64,000 nucleotides of DNA. Source: Chitinophagales bacterium (GTDB lineage Bacteria; Bacteroidota; Bacteroidia; Chitinophagales; Saprospiraceae). A program made the position numbers and the translations under genes. Under the pieces are notes generated by a model that searched no databases, was not told the origin of the DNA, and saw nothing but the letters and a program-made list of their open reading frames with translations. Positions 23,084-32,400 of the stretch are shown here, piece after piece. Where the stretch lies: assembly GCA_013299105.1 (NCBI GenBank), contig JAAFJY010000035.1, positions 23,433 to 87,432 of the forward strand, written 5' to 3'. Every line of letters begins with the position of its first letter. The first letter of the stretch is position 1.

Positions 23084-25759
23084 ATGAAAAAAATCGCGGC
23101 GCTTGCCTGTTTTACTTTATTTTTAGGTGCCTTAAATGCCCAGCAACCAGCTGCCCAAGCTCAGTCGGATACTTTGAAAAAACCAGCTACGGGCAAACCT
23201 GCCCAAGGGACTTACCCACCTACTCAAGGCGCTCGCCCAAGTGGCGCACCTGGCGCTGGTGCCCCAGGCGGATGGGGCGGTAGCAACAGCGCCAGCAGCA
23301 TTACGGGCCGAGTGTTTGGTGTGTTGATCGACTCTTTGACCAAAAAACCTGTGGAGTTTGCTACCATCGTATTGGTGGAAGTGGGTACGCAAAAGCAAAA
23401 AGATGGGCTGGTGACCGACGAAAAAGGTGTTTTTCGCTTTCCTGAGGTAAAACTAGGCAAGTATGAACTCCTGATCTCATTTCTAGGCTACCGCAACAAG
23501 ACCATTAAAGGTTTGAACTTAACCCCCGAAAAACCCGACTACAATGGCGGTAATATTTACCTCGTTTCGGAAAGTTTCAACCTACAAACAGTCGAAGTAG
23601 TAGGCCAACAAGCCCTGATCGAAAACAAGATTGACAAACTGGTTTACAACGCCGAAAAAGACATCGCCACCGCTGCTGGCGATGCCTCTGACGTGCTGCA
23701 ACGTGTGCCCTTGTTGGCCATTGACGGCGACGGAAACTTAAGTCTTCGGGGTTCCAGTAACGTGCAGATTCTGATCAATGGCAAGCCTTCGGCTATTTTT
23801 CAAGGCAGCATAGCAGATGCCCTCAAGTCAATCCCTGCTGACCAGATCAAAAGTGTAGAAGTGATTACCAGTCCTTCGGCTAAGTACGATGGTGAGGGCA
23901 GTGCGGGGATTGTGAACATCATCACCAAGAAAAAATCGGCAGAAGGTTTTACGGGTTCGGTATCGGGCTCGGGGGGTACGCGCTCCAACAATGCCAACCT
24001 CTCGCTCAACTATGTACGCGGCCGTTTTGGCCTGAACTTCAATGGCGGTAGTTTTCTCACGCCATTGCGCCCGTCCAGCGCCAACTTCGAGCGCCAGGAC
24101 TTGCTCAGCACGGGGACTCGCACCCTCAACCAAGTCACCGATGGCCGCAGTAGTTTTTATGGCCCTCGCGGTACTTTGTCAGCTACTTACGATCTCAATG
24201 CCTACAACAGCATCAACTCTTCACTGACGTTCAATGGTTTTGGCAGGGTCAACGAAAACAATACTACTTCTAGTTTTGTGGATCCGGCTGCTAATTTTCG
24301 TCAGGATTACACCCGTTACTCCGAAGTCAGTTCTCTGAGGGGCGGATTTGACTGGAATACTGATTATCGACGGACCTTCAAAACACCGGAAAAAGAATTC
24401 TCTTTCTCGTTTCAGTTGACGGGGCAAAATACTTTGACTGAGAACCTCCTACGCCAGCAAGGCAACGATGCGAGCCTGAGTCGCAACGAAAGCAATGAAA
24501 ACAATGGGGTCAACCTGGAAGGTACCTTGCAACTCGACTACGCCCATCCCTTCAGCAAAAAAGTAAAGCTGGAAGTGGGAGCCAAGTCCGTTTTGCGTGA
24601 CATCAACAGTGACTTCTCTTACAGTACATTTAATACCAGTACCAACCAGTTTGTGGTGGATCCGCTGCGCTCCGATCTTTTTTCCTACAACCAGGATGTA
24701 GTAGCGGGCTATGCTTCGTTCAACATCAAGATGGGTGAGAAATGGGGTATGATCGCGGGTACCCGTTACGAATACACGGGGATCCGAGGCAGCTACCGCA
24801 ATACCGAACGTAACCCCTTTGATTTCAATTACGATAATTTTCTGCCCAGTGTGACCCTCAGCCGTACTTTGAAGCAAGGGTCGGCCATTCGATTGAGTTA
24901 TGGTAAGAGGATCCAACGCCCCAGCTTGCAATTTGTCAATCCTTACATCGAGATCAGTGATCCCCGCGACCTCACCGTGGGTACGCCAACGCTGTTGCCA
25001 GAGTTGACTGATCAGTTGGAGTTGAACTACAATACTTTCCTCAAGGGTGGGGTAGTGATCAATGCGGGCTTGTTTTCGCGCTTCACCAGTGAGATCATTG
25101 AGCCATTTACTACGGTTATCAATGACCCCAACAATATTCCTGCCGAGCAGCAGGAATTGGTAAAAAGCGTAAGGGCATTTTTGACCAATATCGACAGCGG
25201 GGTGAGTTTGACGACTTTCCAAAATATTGGTTCAAGCCGCACCTTGGGTTTCAACTTCTTCACCTCGGCCAATGTGGCCAAGGATAAAATCCAATTGAGG
25301 GGTGGAGCGACCATTTCCCATTACGAAGGCGAGGGCGTTTTAGGCGGTCGTCGGGTTAGCAATTCTGGGTTCTTCTGGAATGGCAACGCCAACGTTACCT
25401 TTACTTTGAGCAAAACCCTCAAGTTCGAAGCCAATGGATTTTATGTTTCACCAAGGGTAGGCATCCAAGGGGTACGTTCGGCTTATACCCGTAGCTCCTT
25501 TGGGTTGCGCAAAGACATTTGGAAAAAGAAAGGTAGTGTGGGTCTAATCGCTGTACAACCTTTCCGCCGCGATTTGCGCTTCCCCAGTCGCCTTGAGGGG
25601 GTTAATTTTACGCAAAACAGTGAATTCGCTTTTGCCCAACGCTCTTATGGTTTGACTTTCAGTTATCGCTTTGGCAAACTGGACTTCAAGCAGCAGCGCC
25701 AGCGCAATACCAAGATCAAAAATGACGACCAGAAAGACGGTGGCGGCGGTGAATTTTAA
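23084..25759 (+). CDS. TonB-dependent-receptor-like outer-membrane beta-barrel protein
   Basis: ATG 23084 is preferred to the GTG just before it (891 residues). A signal peptide (KKIAALACFTLFLGALNAQ) is followed by a Pro/Gly/Ala-rich linker (~20-70), a CarboxypepD_reg domain (GRVFGVLIDSLTKKPVEFA to LISFLGYRNKTIKGL), a plug domain (SDVLQRVPLLAIDGDGNLSL, IKSVEVITSPSAKYDGEGSA) and a large C-terminal barrel ending LTFSYRFGKLDFKQ. The barrel resembles the outer-membrane beta-barrel family found behind TonB plugs in Bacteroidota. After the barrel there is an unusual basic/acidic tail rich in K, Q, N and D. It stands alone, so the substrate is unknown, and a strong terminator follows. Confidence 0.88.
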   Translation: MKKIAALACFTLFLGALNAQQPAAQAQSDTLKKPATGKPAQGTYPPTQGARPSGAPGAGAPGGWGGSNSASSITGRVFGVLIDSLTKKPVEFATIVLVEVGTQKQKDGLVTDEKGVFRFPEVKLGKYELLISFLGYRNKTIKGLNLTPEKPDYNGGNIYLVSESFNLQTVEVVGQQALIENKIDKLVYNAEKDIATAAGDASDVLQRVPLLAIDGDGNLSLRGSSNVQILINGKPSAIFQGSIADALKSIPADQIKSVEVITSPSAKYDGEGSAGIVNIITKKKSAEGFTGSVSGSGGTRSNNANLSLNYVRGRFGLNFNGGSFLTPLRPSSANFERQDLLSTGTRTLNQVTDGRSSFYGPRGTLSATYDLNAYNSINSSLTFNGFGRVNENNTTSSFVDPAANFRQDYTRYSEVSSLRGGFDWNTDYRRTFKTPEKEFSFSFQLTGQNTLTENLLRQQGNDASLSRNESNENNGVNLEGTLQLDYAHPFSKKVKLEVGAKSVLRDINSDFSYSTFNTSTNQFVVDPLRSDLFSYNQDVVAGYASFNIKMGEKWGMIAGTRYEYTGIRGSYRNTERNPFDFNYDNFLPSVTLSRTLKQGSAIRLSYGKRIQRPSLQFVNPYIEISDPRDLTVGTPTLLPELTDQLELNYNTFLKGGVVINAGLFSRFTSEIIEPFTTVINDPNNIPAEQQELVKSVRAFLTNIDSGVSLTTFQNIGSSRTLGFNFFTSANVAKDKIQLRGGATISHYEGEGVLGGRRVSNSGFFWNGNANVTFTLSKTLKFEANGFYVSPRVGIQGVRSAYTRSSFGLRKDIWKKKGSVGLIAVQPFRRDLRFPSRLEGVNFTQNSEFAFAQRSYGLTFSYRFGKLDFKQQRQRNTKIKNDDQKDGGGGEF

Positions 25760-25786
25760 TTGTTTTTTGCATTTTTGATCGATGTC

Positions 25787-25829
25787 TTGGGGCAAAATCT
25801 ATGGTTTAGGTTTTGCCCCAAATTTTTTC
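25787..25829 (+). terminator. Intrinsic terminator of the outer-membrane protein gene
   Basis: A perfect 11-bp stem (TTGGGGCAAAA at 25787-25797, TTTTGCCCCAA at 25811-25821) is followed by ATTTTTTCTT. It begins 27 bp after the stop codon. Confidence 0.92.
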
Positions 25830-25843
25830 TTAGGGAGCGTAAA

Positions 25844-25965
25844 AAAATAAGGTGGACAGTTTTGGGTTTAGTGAAAAAAGGTCACTACCAGTTTAAGCAA
25901 CTGGATTAAAGGATTTGTGTTCTTTTTTTGCTAAACCTCAAAAACAAAGATGTCCACCTTATTTT
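25844..25965. mobile_element. MITE-like 122-bp inverted-repeat element
   Basis: Perfect 15-bp terminal inverted repeats (AAAATAAGGTGGACA at 25844-25858, TGTCCACCTTATTTT at 25951-25965) enclose about 90 bp with further inner complementarity (GGTTTAG/CTAAACC arms). It has no coding capacity. The size and symmetry fit a miniature inverted-repeat element derived from an insertion sequence; the parent family is not recognised. Confidence 0.65.
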
Positions 25966-25986
25966 AGCTCAGATACCTAGTAGTTT

Positions 25987-26109
25987 GTTTTTTAAGTTTG
26001 CTAAACCATCGAGAATGAGTTTTTGAATTGAAGCGTTAAGCGCGTAAAGCCTTTCAGCCTATTACCTCTACCAATCAGTAGGGGAGATAATTGCAAAAAC
26101 TTAAAAAAC
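25987..26109. repeat. Second inverted-repeat pair, 13-bp arms
   Basis: GTTTTTTAAGTTT (25987-25999) and AAACTTAAAAAAC (26097-26109) are perfect inverted copies bounding ~123 bp of non-coding DNA, almost the same size as the neighbouring MITE-like element. Confidence 0.45.
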
Positions 26110-26162
26110 GCCGTACTTAGGGCCGCTGATTAAATGAAGTAAACAAGTTGACCAAAGCTTTT

Positions 26163-26365
26163 AGCCACTTCGTGGCTTCAAGTTGGGAACATGGATGAAA
26201 TTGGGTTTGGCTGTGGTGGTTTGGGTGTGAGGAAACCCCGATTTCAATTGGCTGCGGCGAAAGTTTAAGCTCGAAGCTACACACCCGAACTCACACTTAC
26301 ACACCCCAAACCCATTCTTGCGGATTTCCACTGATTTCCAGCGTGATTTTGACCATGACGTTGCC
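26163..26365 (+). repeat. Degenerate copy of the ACACGGATGAA-type dispersed repeat
   Basis: It shows the family modules in order: hairpin AGCCACTTCGTGGCT, GGGAACATGGATGAA, then after about 120 bp of unrelated sequence CGGATTTCCA, GATTTCCAGCGTGA and CCATGACGTTGCC. The insert separates the left and right halves of the repeat seen intact at 6706-6799. Confidence 0.55.
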
Positions 26366-26459
26366 TTCCACAGCAGCTTTAATAGATGGCCAAAAGCGTA
26401 TACTTTATTTTTTCGCAATTCCTTATATCTTACACGCCGTTTTTCATCTTTTAAAAGCT

Positions 26460-27215
26460 ATGATTGTGAAACACTACTCTTTGATTTTTTTGCTGTTTTT
26501 GGCGTGCAGCGTTTTTGTTGCTGCTCAAAAAGACAACCGTTTGTATGAAATGCGCATTTACACCGCTGAAAAAGGCCGTTTGAATGATTTGCACAAGCGT
26601 TTTCGGGAACACACCACCAAGTTATTTGTCAAACATGGTATGACCAACGTGGGCTACTGGGTGCCACTTGATAACCCTGACGAAAAGCTCTACTACGTTT
26701 TGTCTTACCCGAACCTGGCTGCGCACGATGCTGCTTGGGAAGCTTTTCGGGCCGATACTGCTTGGATAGGTGCCAAAAACCGCTCAGAAGCCAATGGAAA
26801 ACTGGTGAGCAAGGTTGAAAGTATCTACTTGAAAACCACCGATTATTCACCTTTGGACCTCAAATCGGACGGTAACCGCATTTGGGAATTGCGTATTTAC
26901 ACTACCAATGAGGGCATGTTGAGCCATCTGAACAATCGCTTCAAAAATCACACCATGAAGTTGTTCAAGAATCATGGCATGCGCAACATTATTTACTGGA
27001 CGCCTACTGAGGAGAAGCAGGGCGCGAAGAACATGCTCTACTATTTTTTGACCCACCCCTCAGCGGACGCAGCCAAGGAAGCATTCAGGACCTTTGTGGA
27101 GGATCCTAAATGGAAGGAGGTCGCTGCCAATTCTGAAAAGGTGGCAGGTGGAAAAATCATTGCCAAGTTGGAGTCGATTTATCTTTTTCCAACTGATTAT
27201 TCGCCGATCAAGTAA
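26460..27215 (+). CDS. Exported NIPSNAP-family protein with two ferredoxin-like domains
   Basis: The frame opens at 26343, but ATG 26460 gives a proper signal peptide (KHYSLIFLLFLACSVFVAAQ), so 251 residues. Two tandem NIPSNAP domains follow: YEMRIYTAEKGRLNDLHKRF to SIYLKTTDYSP and WELRIYTTNEGMLSHLNNRF to SIYLFPTDYSPIK. They are clear internal duplicates with the same start, HTTKLF/HTMKLF helix and ending. NIPSNAP domains have a dimeric alpha-beta barrel fold; the biochemical role of bacterial exported members is unknown. The gene is monocistronic, closed by a terminator 42 bp downstream. Confidence 0.9.
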   Translation: MIVKHYSLIFLLFLACSVFVAAQKDNRLYEMRIYTAEKGRLNDLHKRFREHTTKLFVKHGMTNVGYWVPLDNPDEKLYYVLSYPNLAAHDAAWEAFRADTAWIGAKNRSEANGKLVSKVESIYLKTTDYSPLDLKSDGNRIWELRIYTTNEGMLSHLNNRFKNHTMKLFKNHGMRNIIYWTPTEEKQGAKNMLYYFLTHPSADAAKEAFRTFVEDPKWKEVAANSEKVAGGKIIAKLESIYLFPTDYSPIK

Positions 27216-27256
27216 ATGCTGGTCGACAGGATTCAAGTTCAAAGAAGAGGGCGGAT

Positions 27257-27283
27257 AGGTGATTACTTGTTCACCTCTTTTTT
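27257..27283 (+). terminator. Intrinsic terminator after the NIPSNAP gene
   Basis: AGGTGA (27257-27262) pairs with TCACCT (27271-27276), followed by CTTTTTTT. The outer AGAGG/CCTCT can extend the pairing. Confidence 0.75.
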
Positions 27284-27439
27284 GCTTAGAAGAAGAAGGG
27301 GCGATCCTTTTTTGGATAGTTATCCTTACTTTAATAGTTTAAAGTGCCTCAATTTTCAGGATGAAAGAACCGAAAAATAAAATAACAATAAGATTCAGTA
27401 GTTTTTCGTGCCATTCAAATGAATTTGACTGTAAAAAAT

Positions 27440-27470
27440 TTGGATATAAAGTGAGAGGCGAATACATTTG
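27440..27470 (+). promoter_or_regulatory. Bacteroidota-type promoter of the DUF4397/giant-protein operon
   Basis: The -33 TTG (27440-27442), a 20-nt spacer and the -7 TACATTTG (27463-27470) match the consensus exactly. The start would be near 27476, about 320 nt before the first gene. No other gene lies between. Confidence 0.7.
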
Positions 27471-27474
27471 CCCT

Positions 27475-27795
27475 ACATAAAAATGTAGCAAGAGGTCGGA
27501 CCTAAAATTCGATCTCCTCCCTCCGCTTATATTTTGTCCCTCATTTTATCTGACACTACACGCGTAATACTCAGTCGTCCCTTACTCTATCCTCACTTGC
27601 ACGCGTAATACTTTCTAACAACCATTTAGTCTCCATTACAGCCAAGCGTCTGCACGCTGCTTTGCTCATTGCATTGCATTGTGTTTACTACTTGCGCGAT
27701 CCTTTCAGGCCTATGTATTCAAATCACGGCTAAAGTGCGTTGCACTTTATGCCGAATAAGTTCTTTATGCCTATAAATTTCTGATCCCGAAAAAC
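27475..27795 (+). promoter_or_regulatory. Long 5' leader of the giant-protein operon
   Basis: About 320 nt without an ORF. It begins with a hairpin (CTACAT-AAAA-ATGTAG), carries two direct copies of CACGCGTAATACT about 42 bp apart, several TGC/ATTGC repeats, and a second hairpin AAAGTGC-GTT-GCACTTT near 27734-27750. The layout suggests post-transcriptional control of a very costly product. No known riboswitch was recognised. Confidence 0.45.
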
Positions 27796-29439
27796 ATGCG
27801 CATGGGCAATTGTTACAATTTAAAACTGGGGATAAGTTTTTTGTGCTGCTTAGTATGCTCAATTTGGACTTTATCCGCACAAGAAAAGAATACCGGATTA
27901 CAGTTTATTCACGCTTGTAAAGGCACAAGCGTGGACTCTATTGATATTTATCTCGAAAACACCATACTGGTAAATGACTTGCCTTTCTCGCAAGCGAGTA
28001 CATTTCTCTCAATTTCAAGTATTAATAACCAGAGGTTTACTGTTTTACCACACCGCAGCACAGCACTAAAAGATAGTATTTTTAGTTTTTTATTCTCTCC
28101 AAAGAAAGACAGCCTTTATACCATCACCCTGCTCGGAAACGCCAAATCAGGTACCGCATTCCCGTATGGACGCAGCATTGGATTGGCGCGTAAGGCTGCG
28201 CTAAATACCCAAAGAACGGAGGCCAGTTTTGTTCACGCTGCCCCTGGAGCACAAGCGATTGACGTGGTGTTGAGGGTGGGTCCAATGATCCTGGGTAACC
28301 TTGGATACAGCAAAGGCTCTAATTACCTTGAATTTGACGCGGATGAAAATTTCCTGGATGTAAAAGTTAGCGGCACTAGCGATATCATTGGCACTTACCG
28401 CATGAATTTGCAAGCGTACAAGGGTAAAGCACTCAAAGTTGTTATTGTTGGTGAAACCTCCCGCCCCGATTTGTTCCAATTTTATGGGTTTTTGGAAGAC
28501 GGCTCGCAAGTGGCCCTCAATGTGGCCCCGATTGCCAGGGTTCAATATGTGAATCTGCTGCCAATGGTAGTGGATGTTTTTAAAAACGGTACTCGTTTTT
28601 CAAACGACGCTGCTTTTTGCGCAGCAATGCCTTACAAGTACATGCCTGCCGACATTAACATGAACATTGCGGTCAGTGCAGCCACCAGCATCAATGCCCA
28701 GAATCCTTACGCACAATTCAAATTCACTTTTGAGAACATGAAAACCTACCTGGCCGTAACTGGAGGGGAATTGAACAACCCGGTTTACCCACTTAGCATG
28801 TTCTTCTATGACCAAGCCCGTGAAAAATCACCAGATGAAAAGAAAATCAACCTTGCGTTTTTTCAGGGTAATTATGAATGGCCGGGTTTAAACGTCTCCA
28901 ATAGCAACAACAATCAAACCTTGTGTTCAGCACTCCGCTACGGTGGTTTTGCCGAATCGCTCGTTGATGCCCAGCGTCTCAACCTGGTGTTGCGCCGCAG
29001 CGACAACAATGCCGAACTGGGCCGCTTCAATTTGGACCTCGGAGCCTATGCGGGTCAAAGTCTTTTCATTTTCACCGCCCGCAATCCATTAGGAAAAGCA
29101 GCCGGCCTGTGGGCAGTACGCCCCAATGGCGAAGTAGTTGCTTTGTCCTCGCCTACCGTTTCGGTGAATGACTTTCTAGAAAATTCGAGCTTGAAGGTTT
29201 TTCCCAATCCTAGCACCGAATGGGTGCAAATCTCAGCTGAACTAAAAAAATCAACCCGCGTCAGTGCTTATGTGGCAGATGTGCGGGGCAAGATATTATT
29301 GAATCAAACCCAGGCAAACGCAGCAGCGGGGGCTTTTTCCAGCACATTTGATGTGCAAGCTTTAGCAGCTGGGGTATATGTATTGGGTTTACAATTTGAA
29401 GGAGGGGTTCACTCTTCCAGTTTATTTGTCGTGCAATGA
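27796..29439 (+). CDS. Secreted DUF4397-domain protein with T9SS sorting domain
   Basis: A 547-residue protein. A signal peptide (KLGISFLCCLVCSIWTLSAQ) precedes DUF4397-like modules: FIHACKGTSVDSIDIYL, FVHAAPGAQAIDVVLR (the typical A-A-P-x-x-x-x-x-D-V motif) and VQYVNLLPMVVDVFKNG. The C-terminal ~75 residues are a T9SS type A domain (LKVFPNPSTEWVQISAEL to GVHSSSLFVVQ). It should be secreted and attached to, or released from, the surface. Its TGA stop overlaps the ATG of the 11,174-residue gene (ATGA), so translation is likely coupled and the two proteins may work together, for example as a small partner or anchor of the giant. That partnership is inferred from gene layout only. Confidence 0.88.
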   Translation: MRMGNCYNLKLGISFLCCLVCSIWTLSAQEKNTGLQFIHACKGTSVDSIDIYLENTILVNDLPFSQASTFLSISSINNQRFTVLPHRSTALKDSIFSFLFSPKKDSLYTITLLGNAKSGTAFPYGRSIGLARKAALNTQRTEASFVHAAPGAQAIDVVLRVGPMILGNLGYSKGSNYLEFDADENFLDVKVSGTSDIIGTYRMNLQAYKGKALKVVIVGETSRPDLFQFYGFLEDGSQVALNVAPIARVQYVNLLPMVVDVFKNGTRFSNDAAFCAAMPYKYMPADINMNIAVSAATSINAQNPYAQFKFTFENMKTYLAVTGGELNNPVYPLSMFFYDQAREKSPDEKKINLAFFQGNYEWPGLNVSNSNNNQTLCSALRYGGFAESLVDAQRLNLVLRRSDNNAELGRFNLDLGAYAGQSLFIFTARNPLGKAAGLWAVRPNGEVVALSSPTVSVNDFLENSSLKVFPNPSTEWVQISAELKKSTRVSAYVADVRGKILLNQTQANAAAGAFSSTFDVQALAAGVYVLGLQFEGGVHSSSLFVVQ

Positions 29440-32400
29440 AGCTAAGCCATGTTTTTTCCGCAAGCTTGAATGAAAGCAATGCGACCTGCAACAAAAACCA
29501 ATTTGAACAACAACAGTGTAAACTAGCAAATTTGATGAATGCCATGAATGCTACGCCTATTCCAACTCAATCGACTCGCTCGATGTATGCAAGAGCGAAT
29601 GCCGCTACTAATGCCCAAAGCGGTGGATGGAGTCCAGTTTTCAGGACTTTGCCAATTGGTCAAATCTCTTTTTTGCAAAGAACAGGGTTGTTTTTGTTTT
29701 TGTTAGCGGGCATGGCTTTGTCCAGTCCGGTGTTTAGCCAAAATTATACTTGCTCGATCAGCCAGCCCAATGGGGCGTGTGGTGATGCGGTGATGTACTA
29801 TTTTGACAAGGATGGTACCATGCACTCCTTTGACATGGTCAGTGGTTCCATGAACTACAGCCCCACTTCAGGCAGCATCACCATGAGGATTAGGGAGCAG
29901 GGTGTCTCTACCAATACTGCTGATGTGTCCTTGAGCATTTCTGGGGGTTCTACTACGGGTACCCCTCACGAAGGGCCTTGTAGTGGGGGCTCTACCACTG
30001 GCTGGCGGTATTACACCAGTTTCAGTGGCAGTGTTACTGGTACCGGGGCACTTGCCGGGTTACGCATCAGCATCAGTTTAGGGGGCTATCCACCTTTTCA
30101 CGTTGGTAATGGCGGCAGTACCGCTGGTGATCCCACTACACCAGGCTTTGCTGCTTGGTCAGTAGCTACCGTTAATGCTTGGCCTACTGCTGGACAAATG
30201 TATTTCAAGCCAGTTGGTCAAAGCAGCCAGACCGACTTTGAAGGCGATTTGAGCTGTAGCTGTACCCTGCCATCGACTTCCATTGATTGCGAAGCCAATG
30301 TCAACGGTGCGGGCTACAATGTCATTTCCACCTGTCAAGTTACGGCCAATCAAGGCCAATCGCTGTACCTGAGTGTCAACCCTAACGTTTCTACCGTGAC
30401 TTGGACCGGGCCGAATGGATTTGCGGGTACGGGCAACGACGTGCTGATCTCCAACTCCGTTCAACCAGCTATGTCAGGTAATTACGTGGCAACAGTGACT
30501 ACCGAGGAAGGCTGTCGGGGTACTAAAACCATCCAAGTGACCATCACTGGGGTCAGTGTCTCGGTCAATCATCCAACGATTTGTGCGGGCAGCAGTGGAA
30601 CCATTACGGCTACTGCTACGGGGGGCACTACTCCTTATCGTTACAACTGGAGCACAGGTGCTACTACGTCTTCTATTTCGGTCAATCCTACCTCCAATGC
30701 TAGTTATACAGTCACCGTTACGGACTTTGCTAACCGAACAGCTACTGCGGTTAGCAACGTAACGGTCAATCCACGACCCACTCTCCAGTGCGAAGCGAGA
30801 GTGAATGGGACCTGGAGCATTTTGTCCAGTTGTGCCGTTACAGTGCAGTTGGGCAATGATGTCGCTTTGAGTGTAAACCCACAAGTCAGCACTGTCAATT
30901 GGTCTGGTCCGAATGGCTTTTCAGTGACAGGTAACAACGATGCATTCATAGCCAGCAGCATTACCGCAGCTCAAGTGGGAGCTTACACTGCAACCTTGAC
31001 CGATGCAAATGGTTGTAGTAATGTCACGACCATTACGGTAACAGCCAATACGCCCAACCCGACGGTATCGGTGAACCATCCAACCATTTGTGCGGGAACA
31101 AACGGAACCATTACAGCTACTGGTTCGGGAGGCACCACCCCCTACCGCTACAGTTGGAGCAATGGCATGACCACTTCTGCCATTACGGTTAGCCCAACTG
31201 CAAATGCCAGCTATACCGTTACCCTGACCGATGCAGCCAATCGCACAGCAACGGCGGTTAGTAATGTTACAGTAAATGGTTTGCCCAATGCCAGTGCCAG
31301 CAACAATGGCCCGCTGACCTGTATCAAAACCAGCGTAACACTCACGGGGTCATCGACCACCACTGGTGTAAGTTTCGCTTGGAAAAACAGTGCGGGTACC
31401 ACCATCGCAACTACGGCAGTCACCACCGTCACTACCGCAGGCACTTATACCCTGGAAGTGACCAGTGCACAAGGTTGTAAAGCCACTGCCACCACTACGG
31501 TGAGCAGCAATACCACCTTGCCCAATGCCAGCGCCTCGGTGAATGGAGCTTTGGGTTGTGGGCGTACCAGTGTCACTTTGACTGGCACCTCCACCACCCC
31601 TGGGGCTACCTTTGTGTGGAAAAACAGTGCGGGTACCACTATCTCCACCACCAGTACAGCTACGGCCACAACGGCGGGTAACTATACCCTGGAGGTAACT
31701 GACCCTGCGAATGGTTGTAAAAAAACGGTGACTCAAGCTGTGGTTTCGGACAATACGACCATCACGCTTTCTGGTTCCAGCAGCTTTGAAATTTGCGCAG
31801 GCGGTAGTGTGACCTTGTCGGCTACTACCAATGCAACAAGTCCTTACACGGACATTGAGTTCATGCGTTTTGTGACCCAACAGTCGAATCCTTATACTTC
31901 AAGTTCACCCAAAACCTATTTGGGAGGCTTCCCCGTACCAACTTCCAGTGCGGGCAGCATCACTTCCACGGATTTTCCAGCTGGCACTACCCAGCAAGTG
32001 TATTATGTATATGCTTGCACCAAGCCCGATCCACAGCCTGGTTATTGCCAGCCTTTTGTGGAATACATCGTGCGGGTGAATCCCAAGCCTACGGTCAATG
32101 CAGGTGCTGACCGTATTATTTGTAGCGGAACCAGTACCACCCTTACTGCCGTAGGATCGGGTGGTACACCGGGCTATACTTACAACTGGAGTCATAGTTT
32201 GGGTGCTGGAGCTTCCAAGTCGGTGAGCCCAACTGCTACTACAACTTATACTGTTACGGTAACAGACACCAAAGGTTGCACTGCTACCGATGCAGTAAAA
32301 GTAACAGTTGACAATACCACGATCACGCTCTCTGGTTCCAGCAGCTTTGAAATTTGTACCGGGGGCAGCGTGACTTTTGCGGCTACCTCCAATGCAACGA

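Noticed and set aside
26343..26459. 39-codon N-terminal extension of the NIPSNAP gene
   Set aside because: The extension runs into the dispersed-repeat tail, and the internal ATG at 26460 begins a standard signal peptide.
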